Positions 43,499 through 53,661 of a stretch of 64,000 nt of DNA are shown here, piece after piece; the first letter of the stretch is position 1; each line of letters opens with the position of its first letter. The translations under genes were made by a program, and so were the position numbers. The notes under the pieces were generated by a model. That model was not told where the DNA came from. It did not search any database and worked only from the letters and a program-made list of their open reading frames with translations. Origin of the DNA: an uncultured Prevotellaceae bacterium. GTDB taxonomy: Bacteria; Bacteroidota; Bacteroidia; Bacteroidales; Bacteroidaceae. The stretch covers positions 1 to 64,000 of the forward strand of contig CACYXD010000001.1 in NCBI GenBank assembly GCA_902778255.1, read 5' to 3'.

Positions 43499-45361
43499 TT
43501 ATTTGTCTTTACTGACAATCACTTTTCCCACCAGACGGACTCTGAGATCGTCCATCTTCAACACCTGCGCACGGGCAGCTATCAACTCATCAATGGACTT
43601 GTCTTTATAAAAGTCCTCCTTTTCTATACTGCTCAGCGGGGCATCGTCATTACCCTGCGGAACGGCCTCTGCCCGTAACGTCAGCCCATCCAGCTTCTTG
43701 AAAGCGTCCATCGCAGTTTGCTCCACACGGATCGTTATATTCGTAACGCCAGAAGCTGCTATCTCATTATTGGGGTGGTCGGTGGTCACCGTGACCTGCA
43801 TACCATTGAGGGCAGAACTATTCACGCCAACAGCCGTACCTGAGACTGAGAGCCTGTAAGGCAGGCCGTTATGCAGTTTAGCCGTCAACAGGACATAGGG
43901 ATGGTTCTGCGGATCGAAATGGAGGTCAAGATCTTTCAGATCTTTCATCCACCCGTTGATGGTATCCTTATAAACAATTCTCGAATTATCGGTCAATGCC
44001 AGAGGGGCATAGAACTGGTATTTAGATGGTTTAAAGGTATATGTATGTCCCAACAGGATACGCCCGCTCTTCGTCTTGTCGATACGTCCGCCCACTACCA
44101 TCTTGATGCGATGGGGAATGCGGCTCAGCAGTCCACGCAGGTCTTCCGTGTACTGGTCGTATGCCGGTTCATCTACTTCTTTATTCGAAATCAGTATATT
44201 CGTTGTTCCATTGCGGTGGACCTTGATATCGTTCACGCTAACCGACTTGGCAGGCTGATCAGTAAACTCGGATGTCATGGTCAGGTCGAAGAAGCCGTCA
44301 AGATCGACATCCGACTCCACGCTGACGCGCAGCTCCGGATTGGCAATCTCAAGATGAACCGACGGGTCGTTCAGGAAATCGGGCACATCATTAATCTGGA
44401 TATAGCTGAAGTCATCGATAGTGATGCTTGGATTGAACTTGCCTGTAGCATAAAGAATGGATATCGCATCATCCATTGCCAGGGTGCCTTTCAACGTCAT
44501 ATCATCATAGGCATCGGCTGCTGTTCTGAGATATATTTTCTTGACAAGCATAGAAATATCCACAAACCCCTTCAACATCACAGACTCGCTATTGCTTACC
44601 AGGTAACTTTCCTGATCGCCTTCAGGAACCTGCTCCTGGAAGTCGGTCATCCCCTTAATATCGCCCTCCAGTTCCAATCCCCTTCGTGGATAGACCTCAG
44701 TAAACACAAACTGATGTGCCCCTGCGTCCCAAGTCGCATTGGCAGGCATCTTCCTGGGGCTTATCTTCAGATAGTAAGGCATCTTGATCCTGATGGTGTC
44801 AATCTGGCGAATCGCATTGCACAACTTATCGTTGAACTGTACCCTAAGGGAAAACCTGCCGCTGGTCTCGACAGTGTCCAATTCCACCACAGCAGGATTC
44901 TGCGCTGTCTGGAAGGTAAACATGCTGAGATGATGGTCAATGGACAAAGGGGTTGGCAATTCTATTTCCTTATCGACCATTCCTGGGAAATCTACTAAAA
45001 TAGATGCCTGATCAATACCACTGACGGTCACGGGATAAGTGGTAACCTTTCTGTCGGCAAGATTGATTCTATCGACCTTTGGCTCGCCAGCATCAATTTC
45101 CTCACCCTCCTGATAGAAATAATAGAAGCCTTCATTCTCGTCCAACTTGATGACGCCACCTTCTTCCAATTCTATCAGATCACTCAATCTGATGATATGA
45201 GTTGAGTTGGCTGGCAACTGAAATCCCTCGTTACTGCCCACAGCCATAGTCGTATCTAAACTGCCCAGATCATAATCGTTGTCAGCACAGCCCGTAAGCG
45301 ACAAAAGACCGATAAAAACAAACAATAGGAATATATGGTGATACTGATGTAAAATCTTCAT
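43499..45361 (-). CDS. Large lipoprotein of unknown function
   Basis: 620 residues from the ATG at 45361. Lipobox LLSLTGC followed by A-D-N-D-Y-D, i.e. surface or periplasmic anchoring. The mature protein is beta-rich without a recognised catalytic motif. Paired with the DUF5723 barrel gene downstream. Confidence 0.65.
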   Translation of the reverse strand: MKILHQYHHIFLLFVFIGLLSLTGCADNDYDLGSLDTTMAVGSNEGFQLPANSTHIIRLSDLIELEEGGVIKLDENEGFYYFYQEGEEIDAGEPKVDRINLADRKVTTYPVTVSGIDQASILVDFPGMVDKEIELPTPLSIDHHLSMFTFQTAQNPAVVELDTVETSGRFSLRVQFNDKLCNAIRQIDTIRIKMPYYLKISPRKMPANATWDAGAHQFVFTEVYPRRGLELEGDIKGMTDFQEQVPEGDQESYLVSNSESVMLKGFVDISMLVKKIYLRTAADAYDDMTLKGTLAMDDAISILYATGKFNPSITIDDFSYIQINDVPDFLNDPSVHLEIANPELRVSVESDVDLDGFFDLTMTSEFTDQPAKSVSVNDIKVHRNGTTNILISNKEVDEPAYDQYTEDLRGLLSRIPHRIKMVVGGRIDKTKSGRILLGHTYTFKPSKYQFYAPLALTDNSRIVYKDTINGWMKDLKDLDLHFDPQNHPYVLLTAKLHNGLPYRLSVSGTAVGVNSSALNGMQVTVTTDHPNNEIAASGVTNITIRVEQTAMDAFKKLDGLTLRAEAVPQGNDDAPLSSIEKEDFYKDKSIDELIAARAQVLKMDDLRVRLVGKVIVSKDK

Positions 45362-45540
45362 CGTATAGTTACTTCGTGATTCTTCCTTCTGTATTCTTAT
45401 TCGCAAAATAAAGGAAAAATATCCAATTAACCAAGAAAACAGTCAAGAATTCTTCATTTTTATTAAATAAATCTCTAAGATGTGCTTTTTTATCGCTTTT
45501 TATGGTAATTTTGCAGGCTGAATCATAGAAAGAGATTGTT

Positions 45541-47043
45541 ATGGAGTCAAAATTGGTCATCTACAACACGCTGACGCGTCAGAAAGAACGTTTCGAACCC
45601 CTTCATGCCCCCAATGTGGGTATGTATGTCTGTGGACCCACAGTATATGGTGATCCACATCTGGGCCATGCCCGTCCTGCCATCACCTTCGACCTGGTGT
45701 TTCGTTATCTCAAACACTTAGGATATAAGGTTCGCTATGTGCGCAACATTACGGATGTGGGCCACTTGGAGCACGATGCCGACGAGGGTGAGGACAAGAT
45801 TGCCAAGAAGGCCCGTCTGGAGCAGTTGGAGCCCATGGAGATAGCCCAGTACTACACCAACCGCTATCATCAGTATATGGATGCGCTGAATGTGCTGCGC
45901 CCCTCTATTGAGCCCCATGCCACTGGTCATATCATTGAGCAGCAGCAGTTGGTGCAGCAGATTCTGGACAACGGCTTCGCCTACGAGAGCAATGGCTCCG
46001 TGTATTTCGATATCGAAGCCTATAATAAGAAATTTAAGTATGGCATCCTCTCTGGTCGCTCACTGGAAAACATCAAGGACGAGAGCCGTGAGCTGGCCGG
46101 TGTAGGCGAGAAGCGCAACCAGGCCGACTTCGCCCTGTGGAAGAAAGCACAGCCTGAGCATATCATGCGCTGGCCCTCGCCCTGGAGCGACGGCTTCCCT
46201 GGCTGGCATTGCGAATGTACGGCAATGGGCAGAAAATATCTGGGCGAGATGTTTGATATCCATGGTGGCGGCATGGATCTGGTGTTCCCTCACCACGAGT
46301 GCGAGATAGCACAGGCACAGGCCTCTATGGGACATCCTGCCGTGAAATATTGGATGCACAACAATATGCTGACCATCAATGGTCAGAAGATGGGTAAGTC
46401 GTACAACAACTTCATCACCCTGGAACAGTTCTTCACAGGTAATCATCCGCTGTTGGAGAAGGCCTACTCGCCTATGACCATCCGCTTCTTTGTGCTCTCA
46501 GCCCATTATCGTGGCACCGTAGATTTCTCGAACGAGGCCTTGCAGGCTGCTGAGAAGGGCTACGAGAAACTGATGAATGCCATCAGCGACCTGGAGCGTA
46601 TTCAGGTCAGCGAGAAGTGCGATGCCGAGACAGAGAAAGTAGTAAAGGCCCTACGTCAGAAGTGCTATGATGCCATGAACGACGACCTTGCCACACCATT
46701 GGTATTGAGCCATCTCTTTGAGGCTTGCACCGTTGTCAATAAGTTGGTAGATCATAAGGCCACCATCTGTGCTGACTGTCTGCAGGAACTCAAGGAGACC
46801 ATGCACCTCTTCGCTGAAGACATCCTTGGACTCTCATCCAACACCCAACAGCTATCTGCCAATGGCCAAGAAGCCCGCGAAGAGGCTTTCGGCAAGGTGG
46901 TAGATATGGTGCTCGACCTGCGTGCCAAGGCCAAAGCTAACAAGGACTGGGCTACGAGCGATCAGATTCGTGATGCGCTGGCAGCCGCTGGTTTTGAGGT
47001 AAAAGATACAAAAGATGGCGTTACTTGGAAGTTGAACAAGTAA
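45541..47043 (+). CDS. cysS: Cysteinyl-tRNA synthetase
   Basis: 500 residues. HIGH-type motif [13 protein letters not shown] near residue 33-45, first zinc ligand in Y-V-C-G (C30), [10 protein letters not shown] (C221 region) and HHECEIAQ for the other ligands, and K-M-G-K-S near residue 281-285. Promoter -7 box TAATTTTG at 45506-45513. Charges tRNA-Cys. Confidence 0.97.
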   Translation: MESKLVIYNTLTRQKERFEPLHAPNVGMYVCGPTVYGDPHLGHARPAITFDLVFRYLKHLGYKVRYVRNITDVGHLEHDADEGEDKIAKKARLEQLEPMEIAQYYTNRYHQYMDALNVLRPSIEPHATGHIIEQQQLVQQILDNGFAYESNGSVYFDIEAYNKKFKYGILSGRSLENIKDESRELAGVGEKRNQADFALWKKAQPEHIMRWPSPWSDGFPGWHCECTAMGRKYLGEMFDIHGGGMDLVFPHHECEIAQAQASMGHPAVKYWMHNNMLTINGQKMGKSYNNFITLEQFFTGNHPLLEKAYSPMTIRFFVLSAHYRGTVDFSNEALQAAEKGYEKLMNAISDLERIQVSEKCDAETEKVVKALRQKCYDAMNDDLATPLVLSHLFEACTVVNKLVDHKATICADCLQELKETMHLFAEDILGLSSNTQQLSANGQEAREEAFGKVVDMVLDLRAKAKANKDWATSDQIRDALAAAGFEVKDTKDGVTWKLNK

Positions 47044-47071
47044 CGCCCTCGCACGTCATTTTGGCGGATGG

Positions 47072-48376
47072 CTATTCGCTTTTTGTAAGATGCCAGAAGT
47101 TCAAATCGAGCGTGCTCTCCACTTCATCCTCAATGGCATCGGGCAGATTACAGAAGAAATCGATGCCAGTACGCTTCTCCAGTTCATTGATAGTGATGGC
47201 ATAGTCGCCCAAGAACTTTACTGACTGGTTCTCATCTATATGTCTGGTCCAAAAAGCCAAGCCATGATAGGTGTCGGTCGCCTTGTTGTAATGTAGCAAA
47301 GCCATATAGAAGTACTTAGGAATGATCAGTCCATTGCAGGTCTCTGGATAGATGCCATCCTCCTCAACATTGTTGATAGTCACCTTAGGAGTAATCGTTG
47401 CTGCCTTCACGATATAGAGCGTATCGCAGTGGCTATCAGTATAGCTGTCGTGGGTAGCATAGTTGCGTACCAATGTTTCCAAACGGCTCCACAAGCCGCC
47501 ATTATGCGACTGATACTGCGGTTGCATATTGGTAAGGAAGAACGTCTGCTTGTTCTGTTCCTTTGAGCACAAGCGGTCGGCCGACGGACACAGATGTCCG
47601 CGCGAAAAGCCGCTACCTGAATACTGTGCCAATGTGGAAGAAACGGCCACCTCAGAATCAGACTTGAAATCATCATTGCGGGCAACGCTCGACATCGAGT
47701 TGCCTTCATGCAGTTCGTAGCACGTCCAACGATTAGCCACCAGACTATTGTCCCATTCTAACGAGAAAGTTATGCCGAAATCATCAGTACGTTTCACAAT
47801 CACCTGACTCTTCGCAGCATCCTTTTCTTGCGACACATTAGCGTTCAGATGCGGATATTCCAATCGCCATGCCTCAGGATAGTCGGTCAAGTTAAATTCC
47901 TTAGCATTGGCATTGTCGTTGTCATCCTCAGCATATTCAATCTTCTCCATCTGCGAATACAGATAGTCGTATGAATACGTTTGCCCTTTCAGATACACTT
48001 TCATGCCAATTCCAGGAAGATAGGTGACGTGACTCAGTTCGTCAAGGCTAAACACCCGCATCATTCCATTTTGAAAATAAAGCTGCATCGCATGAGTCCT
48101 GCCATCGGGCGCAGGCCCCGCAGGCTCCACAGTGGTCTTCGTCTGTGCCTGAACGAAAAGACTTGATGTCATCATCACCAGCACAAGCAGGCACTCCACA
48201 GCGAAACCGATGAAACTTCCATACTCACGGCTGCAAGCATCACCGGCATCGGCCTCTTGCTCACCACCAGTAATGACAATATTGTTATCGGAGGTTATGT
48301 TTGCTGAACCTGTCAGCACACTGTCTGTTTCCATCATGTACGAATCTGTTGTAGGTTGGGAATATATCTTTTTCAT
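47072..48376 (-). CDS. DNA/RNA non-specific endonuclease with a small-protein-like leader
   Basis: 434 residues from the ATG at 48376. Residues 240-420 form a NucA/endonuclease-G-like domain: active-site S-G-F-S-R-G-H-L-C-P-S-A-D-R (His near 260; Ser replaces the Asp of the DRGH motif), then F-F-L-T-N-M-Q-P-Q and W-x-x-L-E for the metal ligands. Unusually, the first 55 residues (MKKIYSQPTTDSY..., ending CSREYGSF) look like a separate MKKxYxxP small protein, and a signal-peptide-like stretch comes only after it (VECLLVLVMMTSSLFVQAQ). Follows the secreted protein gene upstream by 18 bp. Confidence 0.8.
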   Translation of the reverse strand: MKKIYSQPTTDSYMMETDSVLTGSANITSDNNIVITGGEQEADAGDACSREYGSFIGFAVECLLVLVMMTSSLFVQAQTKTTVEPAGPAPDGRTHAMQLYFQNGMMRVFSLDELSHVTYLPGIGMKVYLKGQTYSYDYLYSQMEKIEYAEDDNDNANAKEFNLTDYPEAWRLEYPHLNANVSQEKDAAKSQVIVKRTDDFGITFSLEWDNSLVANRWTCYELHEGNSMSSVARNDDFKSDSEVAVSSTLAQYSGSGFSRGHLCPSADRLCSKEQNKQTFFLTNMQPQYQSHNGGLWSRLETLVRNYATHDSYTDSHCDTLYIVKAATITPKVTINNVEEDGIYPETCNGLIIPKYFYMALLHYNKATDTYHGLAFWTRHIDENQSVKFLGDYAITINELEKRTGIDFFCNLPDAIEDEVESTLDLNFWHLTKSE

Positions 48377-48394
48377 AAAGCTGTCAGTCAAGAA

Positions 48395-50392
48395 TTAACG
48401 GATAATGATTTTGTTCTTGCCTTGCATAAGCGCCTTGTCTGAGCAGACAATGTAGAGTCCTTTCCCGGGCTTCAAAACGCGCTGCCCATTCAGGTTGTAG
48501 ATTTCGCCTTTGTCGCTCTCTGCACCCATCATATCAACACCTGATATCATCTCATCATCGGAAAAAGCCAGGCGAGCCATCTGCCCCATAGGAACGCGGA
48601 AGAAAGCACGCATACCGCGCAGATGGGCACCCGAAGAGGAAGGATAATAGAGCTTACCGTCAGACTTCAGGAACAATTCCGTTCTATCCGTTGCCATGTC
48701 TGTAGGCGAATAAACGGCCACAAAACTATAGTCATTGCTTGTAACTGTTTGTGCAGGAGTAGCCTTTAAAGTTACATCTTCCCATTCGGGATTCACCATG
48801 TTATTTGAAGTCTTTATCAAGTACGGCTTACCAGCCTCAATGGTTGTGGCCTCCTTGAATACCATGGTATTACCATTCAGGTAATCAAATTCACGGAGAT
48901 CTCCTGCAATCGAAGCATCGAAAGGCAGGGCAAAAGTATTCCAATTATCCTTACTCAGCGAACGTCTCAGACGCACATTTGCATGCTCTATATCAGAAGT
49001 TGGCGACACGAACTCCTTATTTTCATCAATAACATAGACCACGCCCTTGTAATAATCCCGGGTAAAGGGAGCCACCACAAGGGATGTTGAGCCATCGGGA
49101 ATCACAATGCCCGACACATCAATAATTGCGCCATCGTAGGCATTCGTTCCGAATCGGTCACTAAGTGTAATATCTGTGCCCACGCGTTGGTTTGAAATTG
49201 TAACCCAGTTGGCAATGTGAACATTCATCTCTTCATTATAGATAGTATGTGGAGCCACTGTTGATTCCCTCACGGCTTCTGCAAAAGCCAAATAATCGGT
49301 AACAGTATTGTTTGTAGGCACCAGCTTGAGCATCCCGTTTTCAGTAGTCTTTCGTCCTACAATCCATCCTGCTACATGCTGATTGTATTGAGGGATAGGA
49401 TTGAACGTGGCTGTTGTTCCTCCAAAGTCGATGCAAAAAGCCCTCGTATTTTCGCGAAGAAACAGTTGATTACTACTTTGATCATAATAGAGCACACGCG
49501 TCTCATGTTCGTTATCGTCAGCAAAGAAAACTCTAAGCTCAACATCATCAGGGTTCTCGCGAAATTCCTCAATACCATTAACCGTTTGGCCAACTTCATA
49601 GCATTTCTCAACCACACTGCTGGCAATCTCCCCATAATACGCCCTGGCTTTAACCGTCGTTGTGCCGGTAATGCTTACGTTTGAGGTCAGTGTAGCAACG
49701 GAGCCATTCGTTGGCGAAGGTTCCGTGCCGTCAGTCGTATAGTAAACGGTAGTACTATCAGAGGGCTCCAACGTGATAATACCTTTTGCCGTCTCCGTAG
49801 TGTGAGGCCAGAAGTAATAACCTTCTGTCAGTGTGGGTGCATTGATCGCAGTCACGTTCTCCTCCACCTTCACATCGTCCAAGAATCCACGTTTGCCCGT
49901 AAAGGTCAGTTGCACACTCTTGGCAGTGGTCAGCGTAATGGTAATAGTATAGGGTGTCCATGTACCATTTACCAAGGTAATCTCAGTATCACCGAGGAGG
50001 GTAACACCTTCATTGGCTGTAACAGTCAACCGATTCTGGCTGTCGTCACCCCAACCAGCCGCGTTAAAGGTCAACGTAGCAGTCTTAGCGGTTCCTATCA
50101 GCACGATCTCAGGAGTCATGCAAGAACCATTTACTGCCGTCGTACCAAACTTTAAACACGCTTTTGCACCCTTGATACTCGATCCACTCCATCCATCTAT
50201 GTCGTAATGGATATTACTTGATGCAATAGAGCCAGAAAACTGACCATCGCGACCTCCAGAGCCATTATTCACATTGAATGTCTCCCAAAAGGCAACGTGC
50301 GCAACGCCATCTGCCCAAACATTTTGAGGAGTCAGCATCAGCGCACACATCAAAAGACTCAGAAAGAGAATTCTTTTCGTCGAAATACTCAT
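48395..50392 (-). CDS. Exported protein with chitobiase-type domain and secretion tail
   Basis: 665 residues from the ATG at 50392; the promoter at 50415-50446 excludes longer starts. Signal peptide (RILFLSLLMCALMLTPQNVWA). Residues about 195-265 match the chitobiase/hexosaminidase C-terminal beta-sandwich (T-V-Y-Y-T-T-D-G-T-E-P-S ... TTTVKARAYY). The end has the exported-protein tail (EIYNLNGQRVLKPGKGLYIV), here followed by an extra lysine-rich piece. Enzymatic activity is not apparent. Confidence 0.75.
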   Translation of the reverse strand: MSISTKRILFLSLLMCALMLTPQNVWADGVAHVAFWETFNVNNGSGGRDGQFSGSIASSNIHYDIDGWSGSSIKGAKACLKFGTTAVNGSCMTPEIVLIGTAKTATLTFNAAGWGDDSQNRLTVTANEGVTLLGDTEITLVNGTWTPYTITITLTTAKSVQLTFTGKRGFLDDVKVEENVTAINAPTLTEGYYFWPHTTETAKGIITLEPSDSTTVYYTTDGTEPSPTNGSVATLTSNVSITGTTTVKARAYYGEIASSVVEKCYEVGQTVNGIEEFRENPDDVELRVFFADDNEHETRVLYYDQSSNQLFLRENTRAFCIDFGGTTATFNPIPQYNQHVAGWIVGRKTTENGMLKLVPTNNTVTDYLAFAEAVRESTVAPHTIYNEEMNVHIANWVTISNQRVGTDITLSDRFGTNAYDGAIIDVSGIVIPDGSTSLVVAPFTRDYYKGVVYVIDENKEFVSPTSDIEHANVRLRRSLSKDNWNTFALPFDASIAGDLREFDYLNGNTMVFKEATTIEAGKPYLIKTSNNMVNPEWEDVTLKATPAQTVTSNDYSFVAVYSPTDMATDRTELFLKSDGKLYYPSSSGAHLRGMRAFFRVPMGQMARLAFSDDEMISGVDMMGAESDKGEIYNLNGQRVLKPGKGLYIVCSDKALMQGKNKIIIR

Positions 50393-50414
50393 AGTTAAAT
50401 AATTTAGTCGGGTG

Positions 50415-50446
50415 CAAAGGTACGATTCCATCGGCAAAAAGCCAAA
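50415..50446 (-). promoter_or_regulatory. Promoter of the chitobiase-domain protein gene
   Basis: Minus-strand TTTG (50446-50443), 20 bp, TACCTTTG (50422-50415). Confidence 0.75.
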
Positions 50447-50582
50447 TATTTTTTAGATTTTGCGCTCGAAAACATTTCTTTTTCGACTTAATCAGCTCAC
50501 AATTAGGATTTTTTGCCTAATCTGACCTGTGGTCGAAGGTACTTCCGTTCGACAATAAAAATAGAAAAATGGTGGTTTTCTT

Positions 50583-50613
50583 TTTGTATTGTTCTCACTT
50601 ATTCGTACCTTTG
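50583..50613 (+). promoter_or_regulatory. Promoter of the U32 peptidase gene
   Basis: TTTG 50583-50586, 19 bp, TACCTTTG 50606-50613. Only five bases separate the -7 box from the ATG at 50619. Confidence 0.75.
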
Positions 50614-50618
50614 CACCC

Positions 50619-51863
50619 ATGAACGTAAAAGATTTTGAGATTATGGCTCCTGTGGGCAGCCGCGACTCTTTGGCCGCTGCCCTGAAGGCGGGAGCCGATT
50701 CAGTATATTTTGGCGTGGAGCAGTTGAATATGCGCTCACACTCTGCCAACCATTTCACGATTGACGACCTGCGTGATATTGCAGCCACCTGTAACGAGGC
50801 TGGTGTGAAGACCTATCTCACTGTAAACACTATTATTTATGGTGAGGATATTGAGACCATGCACCAAATCGTGGATGCCGCTGTAGAGGCGAAGATATCG
50901 GCTGTCATTGCCTGTGATATCGCCGTGATGACCTATTGCCGCCAGAAAGGGATGGAGGTGCACCTCAGTACGCAGTTGAATATCTCGAACGTGGAGGCCC
51001 TGAAGTTCTATGCGCAGTTTGCCGATGTGGTGGTGCTGGCGCGTGAACTGAAGATGGAACAGGTGGCCGACATCTATCGTCAGATAGAGGAGCAGCACAT
51101 CTGCGGCCCCAGTGGCGAACAGGTACGCATAGAGATGTTCTGTCATGGAGCGCTCTGCATGGCCGTCTCTGGCAAGTGCTACATGAGTCTTGACAACACT
51201 GGCCGCTCGGCTAATCGTGGAGCCTGTATGCAGATCTGTCGTCGCTCGTATATTGTGACAGACCGCGAGACGGGTACAGAACTGGAGATAGACAACAAGT
51301 ATATCATGAGTCCCAAAGACCTGAAGACCGTTCGTTTCATCGATAAGATGATGAAGAGCGGTGTAAGGGTCTTTAAGATTGAAGGTCGCGCACGCGGACC
51401 TGAATACGTGCTCACCGTAGTGCAATGCTATAAAGAAGCTATCCAGAGCGTACTCGACGGCACCTTTACTGAGGAAAAGAAGGACGCATGGGACGAACGC
51501 CTGGCAACGGTATTCAATCGTGGCTTCTGGGACGGCTACTATCAGGGACAGACATTGGGCGAATGGAACTCGAACTACGGCTCTAACGCCACGGAGCGCA
51601 AGCAGTACATCGGCAAGGGCGTGAAGTATTTCTCAAAACTGGGCGTAGCAGAGTTTGCCGTTGAAGCAGGTACGTTCAGCGTGGGTGATAAGATGCTGAT
51701 TACAGGCCCCACAACGGGTGCGCTATACGTTACTATTGACGAGATTCACGATGACACAAGTAGTGTGGATACAGCCCTGCAGGGTACGCGCGTCAGCATC
51801 AAGGTACCAGAGAAAGTAAGACCAAGTGATAAACTGTTTAAGATAATAAAAGATGTCAATTAA
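50619..51863 (+). CDS. U32 family peptidase-like protein (TrhP/YegQ type)
   Basis: 414 residues from the ATG at 50619. TIM-barrel start M-A-P-V-G-S-R-D-S-L-A-A-A-L-K-A-G-A-D-S-V-Y-F-G, then the family core E-M-F-C-H-G-A-L-C-M-A-V-S-G-K-C-Y-M-S ... N-R-G-A-C-M-Q-I-C, whose cysteines bind an iron-sulphur cluster in studied members. These proteins act in tRNA or rRNA hydroxylation rather than proteolysis. Overlaps sufE by 11 bp; cluster-dependent enzyme next to a sulphur-transfer gene makes sense. Confidence 0.85.
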   Translation: MNVKDFEIMAPVGSRDSLAAALKAGADSVYFGVEQLNMRSHSANHFTIDDLRDIAATCNEAGVKTYLTVNTIIYGEDIETMHQIVDAAVEAKISAVIACDIAVMTYCRQKGMEVHLSTQLNISNVEALKFYAQFADVVVLARELKMEQVADIYRQIEEQHICGPSGEQVRIEMFCHGALCMAVSGKCYMSLDNTGRSANRGACMQICRRSYIVTDRETGTELEIDNKYIMSPKDLKTVRFIDKMMKSGVRVFKIEGRARGPEYVLTVVQCYKEAIQSVLDGTFTEEKKDAWDERLATVFNRGFWDGYYQGQTLGEWNSNYGSNATERKQYIGKGVKYFSKLGVAEFAVEAGTFSVGDKMLITGPTTGALYVTIDEIHDDTSSVDTALQGTRVSIKVPEKVRPSDKLFKIIKDVN

Positions 51864-52269
51864 CGAACGGCAAGACGAGATCATCGAGGAGTTTCAGGAC
51901 TTTGACGACTGGATGGATAAGTATCAACTGCTTATCGATTTAGGCAACGACCAAGCTCCTTTGGACGAGAAATATAAGATTGAGAGCAACCTGATTGACG
52001 GCTGCCAGAGCCGTGTGTGGCTACAGGCCGACTATGAGGATGGAAAGATACATTTCCAGGCTGAAAGCGATGCGCTGATAGTAAAAGGCATCGTAGCGCT
52101 GCTCATCCGTGTACTCAACGACTCTACACCACAGGAAATCCTGGATGCCGACCTCTACTTTATCGAGAAGATAGGATTGAAAGAACACTTGTCGCCTACA
52201 CGCAGCAATGGCCTGCTGGCTATGGTGAAACAGATGCGTATGTATGCGCTGGCCTTCTCGCAGCGTTAA
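51853..52269 (+). CDS. sufE: SufE-family sulphur acceptor
   Basis: 138 residues. Accepts sulphur from a cysteine desulphurase for iron-sulphur cluster building. The reactive cysteine is C51 in L-I-D-G-C-Q-S-R-V-W. Overlaps the U32 gene, so translation is coupled. Ends convergently on the phosphatase gene with a shared TTAA. Confidence 0.9.
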   Translation: MSINERQDEIIEEFQDFDDWMDKYQLLIDLGNDQAPLDEKYKIESNLIDGCQSRVWLQADYEDGKIHFQAESDALIVKGIVALLIRVLNDSTPQEILDADLYFIEKIGLKEHLSPTRSNGLLAMVKQMRMYALAFSQR

Positions 52270-53558
52270 GGTTCTTCCTGGTAGTCGTTGATACGCTGCA
52301 AACAGAACTCTCGGAAATCACTCCAATGGTAATACGGGGCAACGTCTGTCTTCAGAGGCAGCGTGGCCTCGTTTTCATTGAGCAACACCTTGATAAGCAC
52401 ATCCTTATCGGCTAAATTCTTCCGATAGAAAATGATTTGCAGATTGCCTGCCATTGGTATGATATGATAGTCTATCCAGCCTCGCTGTTCCAACTGTTCC
52501 AAATCTGTAATGTCAAGATCAAAGCCATTGACACCTAACAGGCAGATAAGGGGCAACAAGGCTGTGTCGTGACCAAAACGCAGGTTGGCTCCAGGATGTT
52601 CCAATTGGATGCAACTATCGGCACGCTCAATGATATTGCGGAGAAGGAAGCGCTGAGAGAAAGGCATCTTGCCACCATTCGTAGGACAGAAACTCCACCC
52701 AAGATACCACTGTGCGTTCAACTTCTTCCAGTTCAAATACAGCTCCTCCTCAGTAAACAGGTCGTAAAGGTTCAGCTTTTCGCGTAAGTCGGTGCCTTGC
52801 AGGTCTGAAGCCAACTGGAACAGATAGCCGGCAAGTCGTTCTTTATCGATATTCTTGGCAATAAAAGCTGTATCAGTAAAAAGCGATGACATGAGTCGTT
52901 CTGTCGTAGGATATTTCTGACAGAAGGCATCAAAGTGGGCTTTGTTCTCATCCGACATGGCCTTGGCTGTAAGCACCTTGTCTATATGAAACAGATGGTG
53001 CATGTCGCGCAGACTGGCATCCTGATTGATGGTGACATGTGGGCGCATTGACTTCAACTGAGTCATGGCATTGCACATTGACAGGATACTGCGTATTGAG
53101 GTGCTGCTCCTGGCAGTGATCGTCACCTTGCCTTTAAACACCTGTGGAAAACGCTCCACCATACGCCGCATGATGTCCGTATGCTCTTGGGCACCTAATG
53201 GCGTCAGTTCTCCCATCCGTTCATGGAAATCAGCTTCTATCAGCTCTATGCGCCTCATCACATCACATCCTAAGGGTGTCAGCACGTTTTCCTCATCGGC
53301 TTTCGTCATGATTTGCTGAAGATAACGGAACACCTCTGGCTTGGTGATGTTGCGCGAACCATGTCGGCCGTAATGGCTGATATAGAAAGGCTTCTTGCCT
53401 TTAGGGGCAGGTGTCAGTTTTTGCTGTTTAGGTCCAGGGTAGGCCAAGAAAGAACCACCCGAAAAATTTGGATTATCCTTGATGTCTTGCTGAGGCGTTT
53501 GTGCTACTAGCGTGATAGCAATGCACAAAGCCCAAAGCATAGAAATAAAATGTTTCAT
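52266..53558 (-). CDS. Histidine-type acid phosphatase (phytase/MINPP-like), exported
   Basis: 430 residues from the ATG at 53558, with a signal peptide ending LVAQ. Nucleophile motif S-H-Y-G-R65-H66-G67-S-R-N and the proton-donor motif F-G-H-D-T-A-L near residue 327 are both intact. Family members remove phosphate from phytate or other phosphate esters in the periplasm or on the surface. Confidence 0.87.
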   Translation of the reverse strand: MKHFISMLWALCIAITLVAQTPQQDIKDNPNFSGGSFLAYPGPKQQKLTPAPKGKKPFYISHYGRHGSRNITKPEVFRYLQQIMTKADEENVLTPLGCDVMRRIELIEADFHERMGELTPLGAQEHTDIMRRMVERFPQVFKGKVTITARSSTSIRSILSMCNAMTQLKSMRPHVTINQDASLRDMHHLFHIDKVLTAKAMSDENKAHFDAFCQKYPTTERLMSSLFTDTAFIAKNIDKERLAGYLFQLASDLQGTDLREKLNLYDLFTEEELYLNWKKLNAQWYLGWSFCPTNGGKMPFSQRFLLRNIIERADSCIQLEHPGANLRFGHDTALLPLICLLGVNGFDLDITDLEQLEQRGWIDYHIIPMAGNLQIIFYRKNLADKDVLIKVLLNENEATLPLKTDVAPYYHWSDFREFCLQRINDYQEEP

Positions 53559-53661
53559 ATATTGCAAGTCAATAATCAGCACGCAAAATTACAAAAAAGA
53601 TTCATATAAAGGTACAATATTTCAGAATTTTTCGTAATTTTGCCACATAAATCATGATGAT

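Noticed and set aside
43871..44998. Plus-strand open frame of 375 codons
   Set aside because: Antisense to the large lipoprotein, no start signal or protein-like features.
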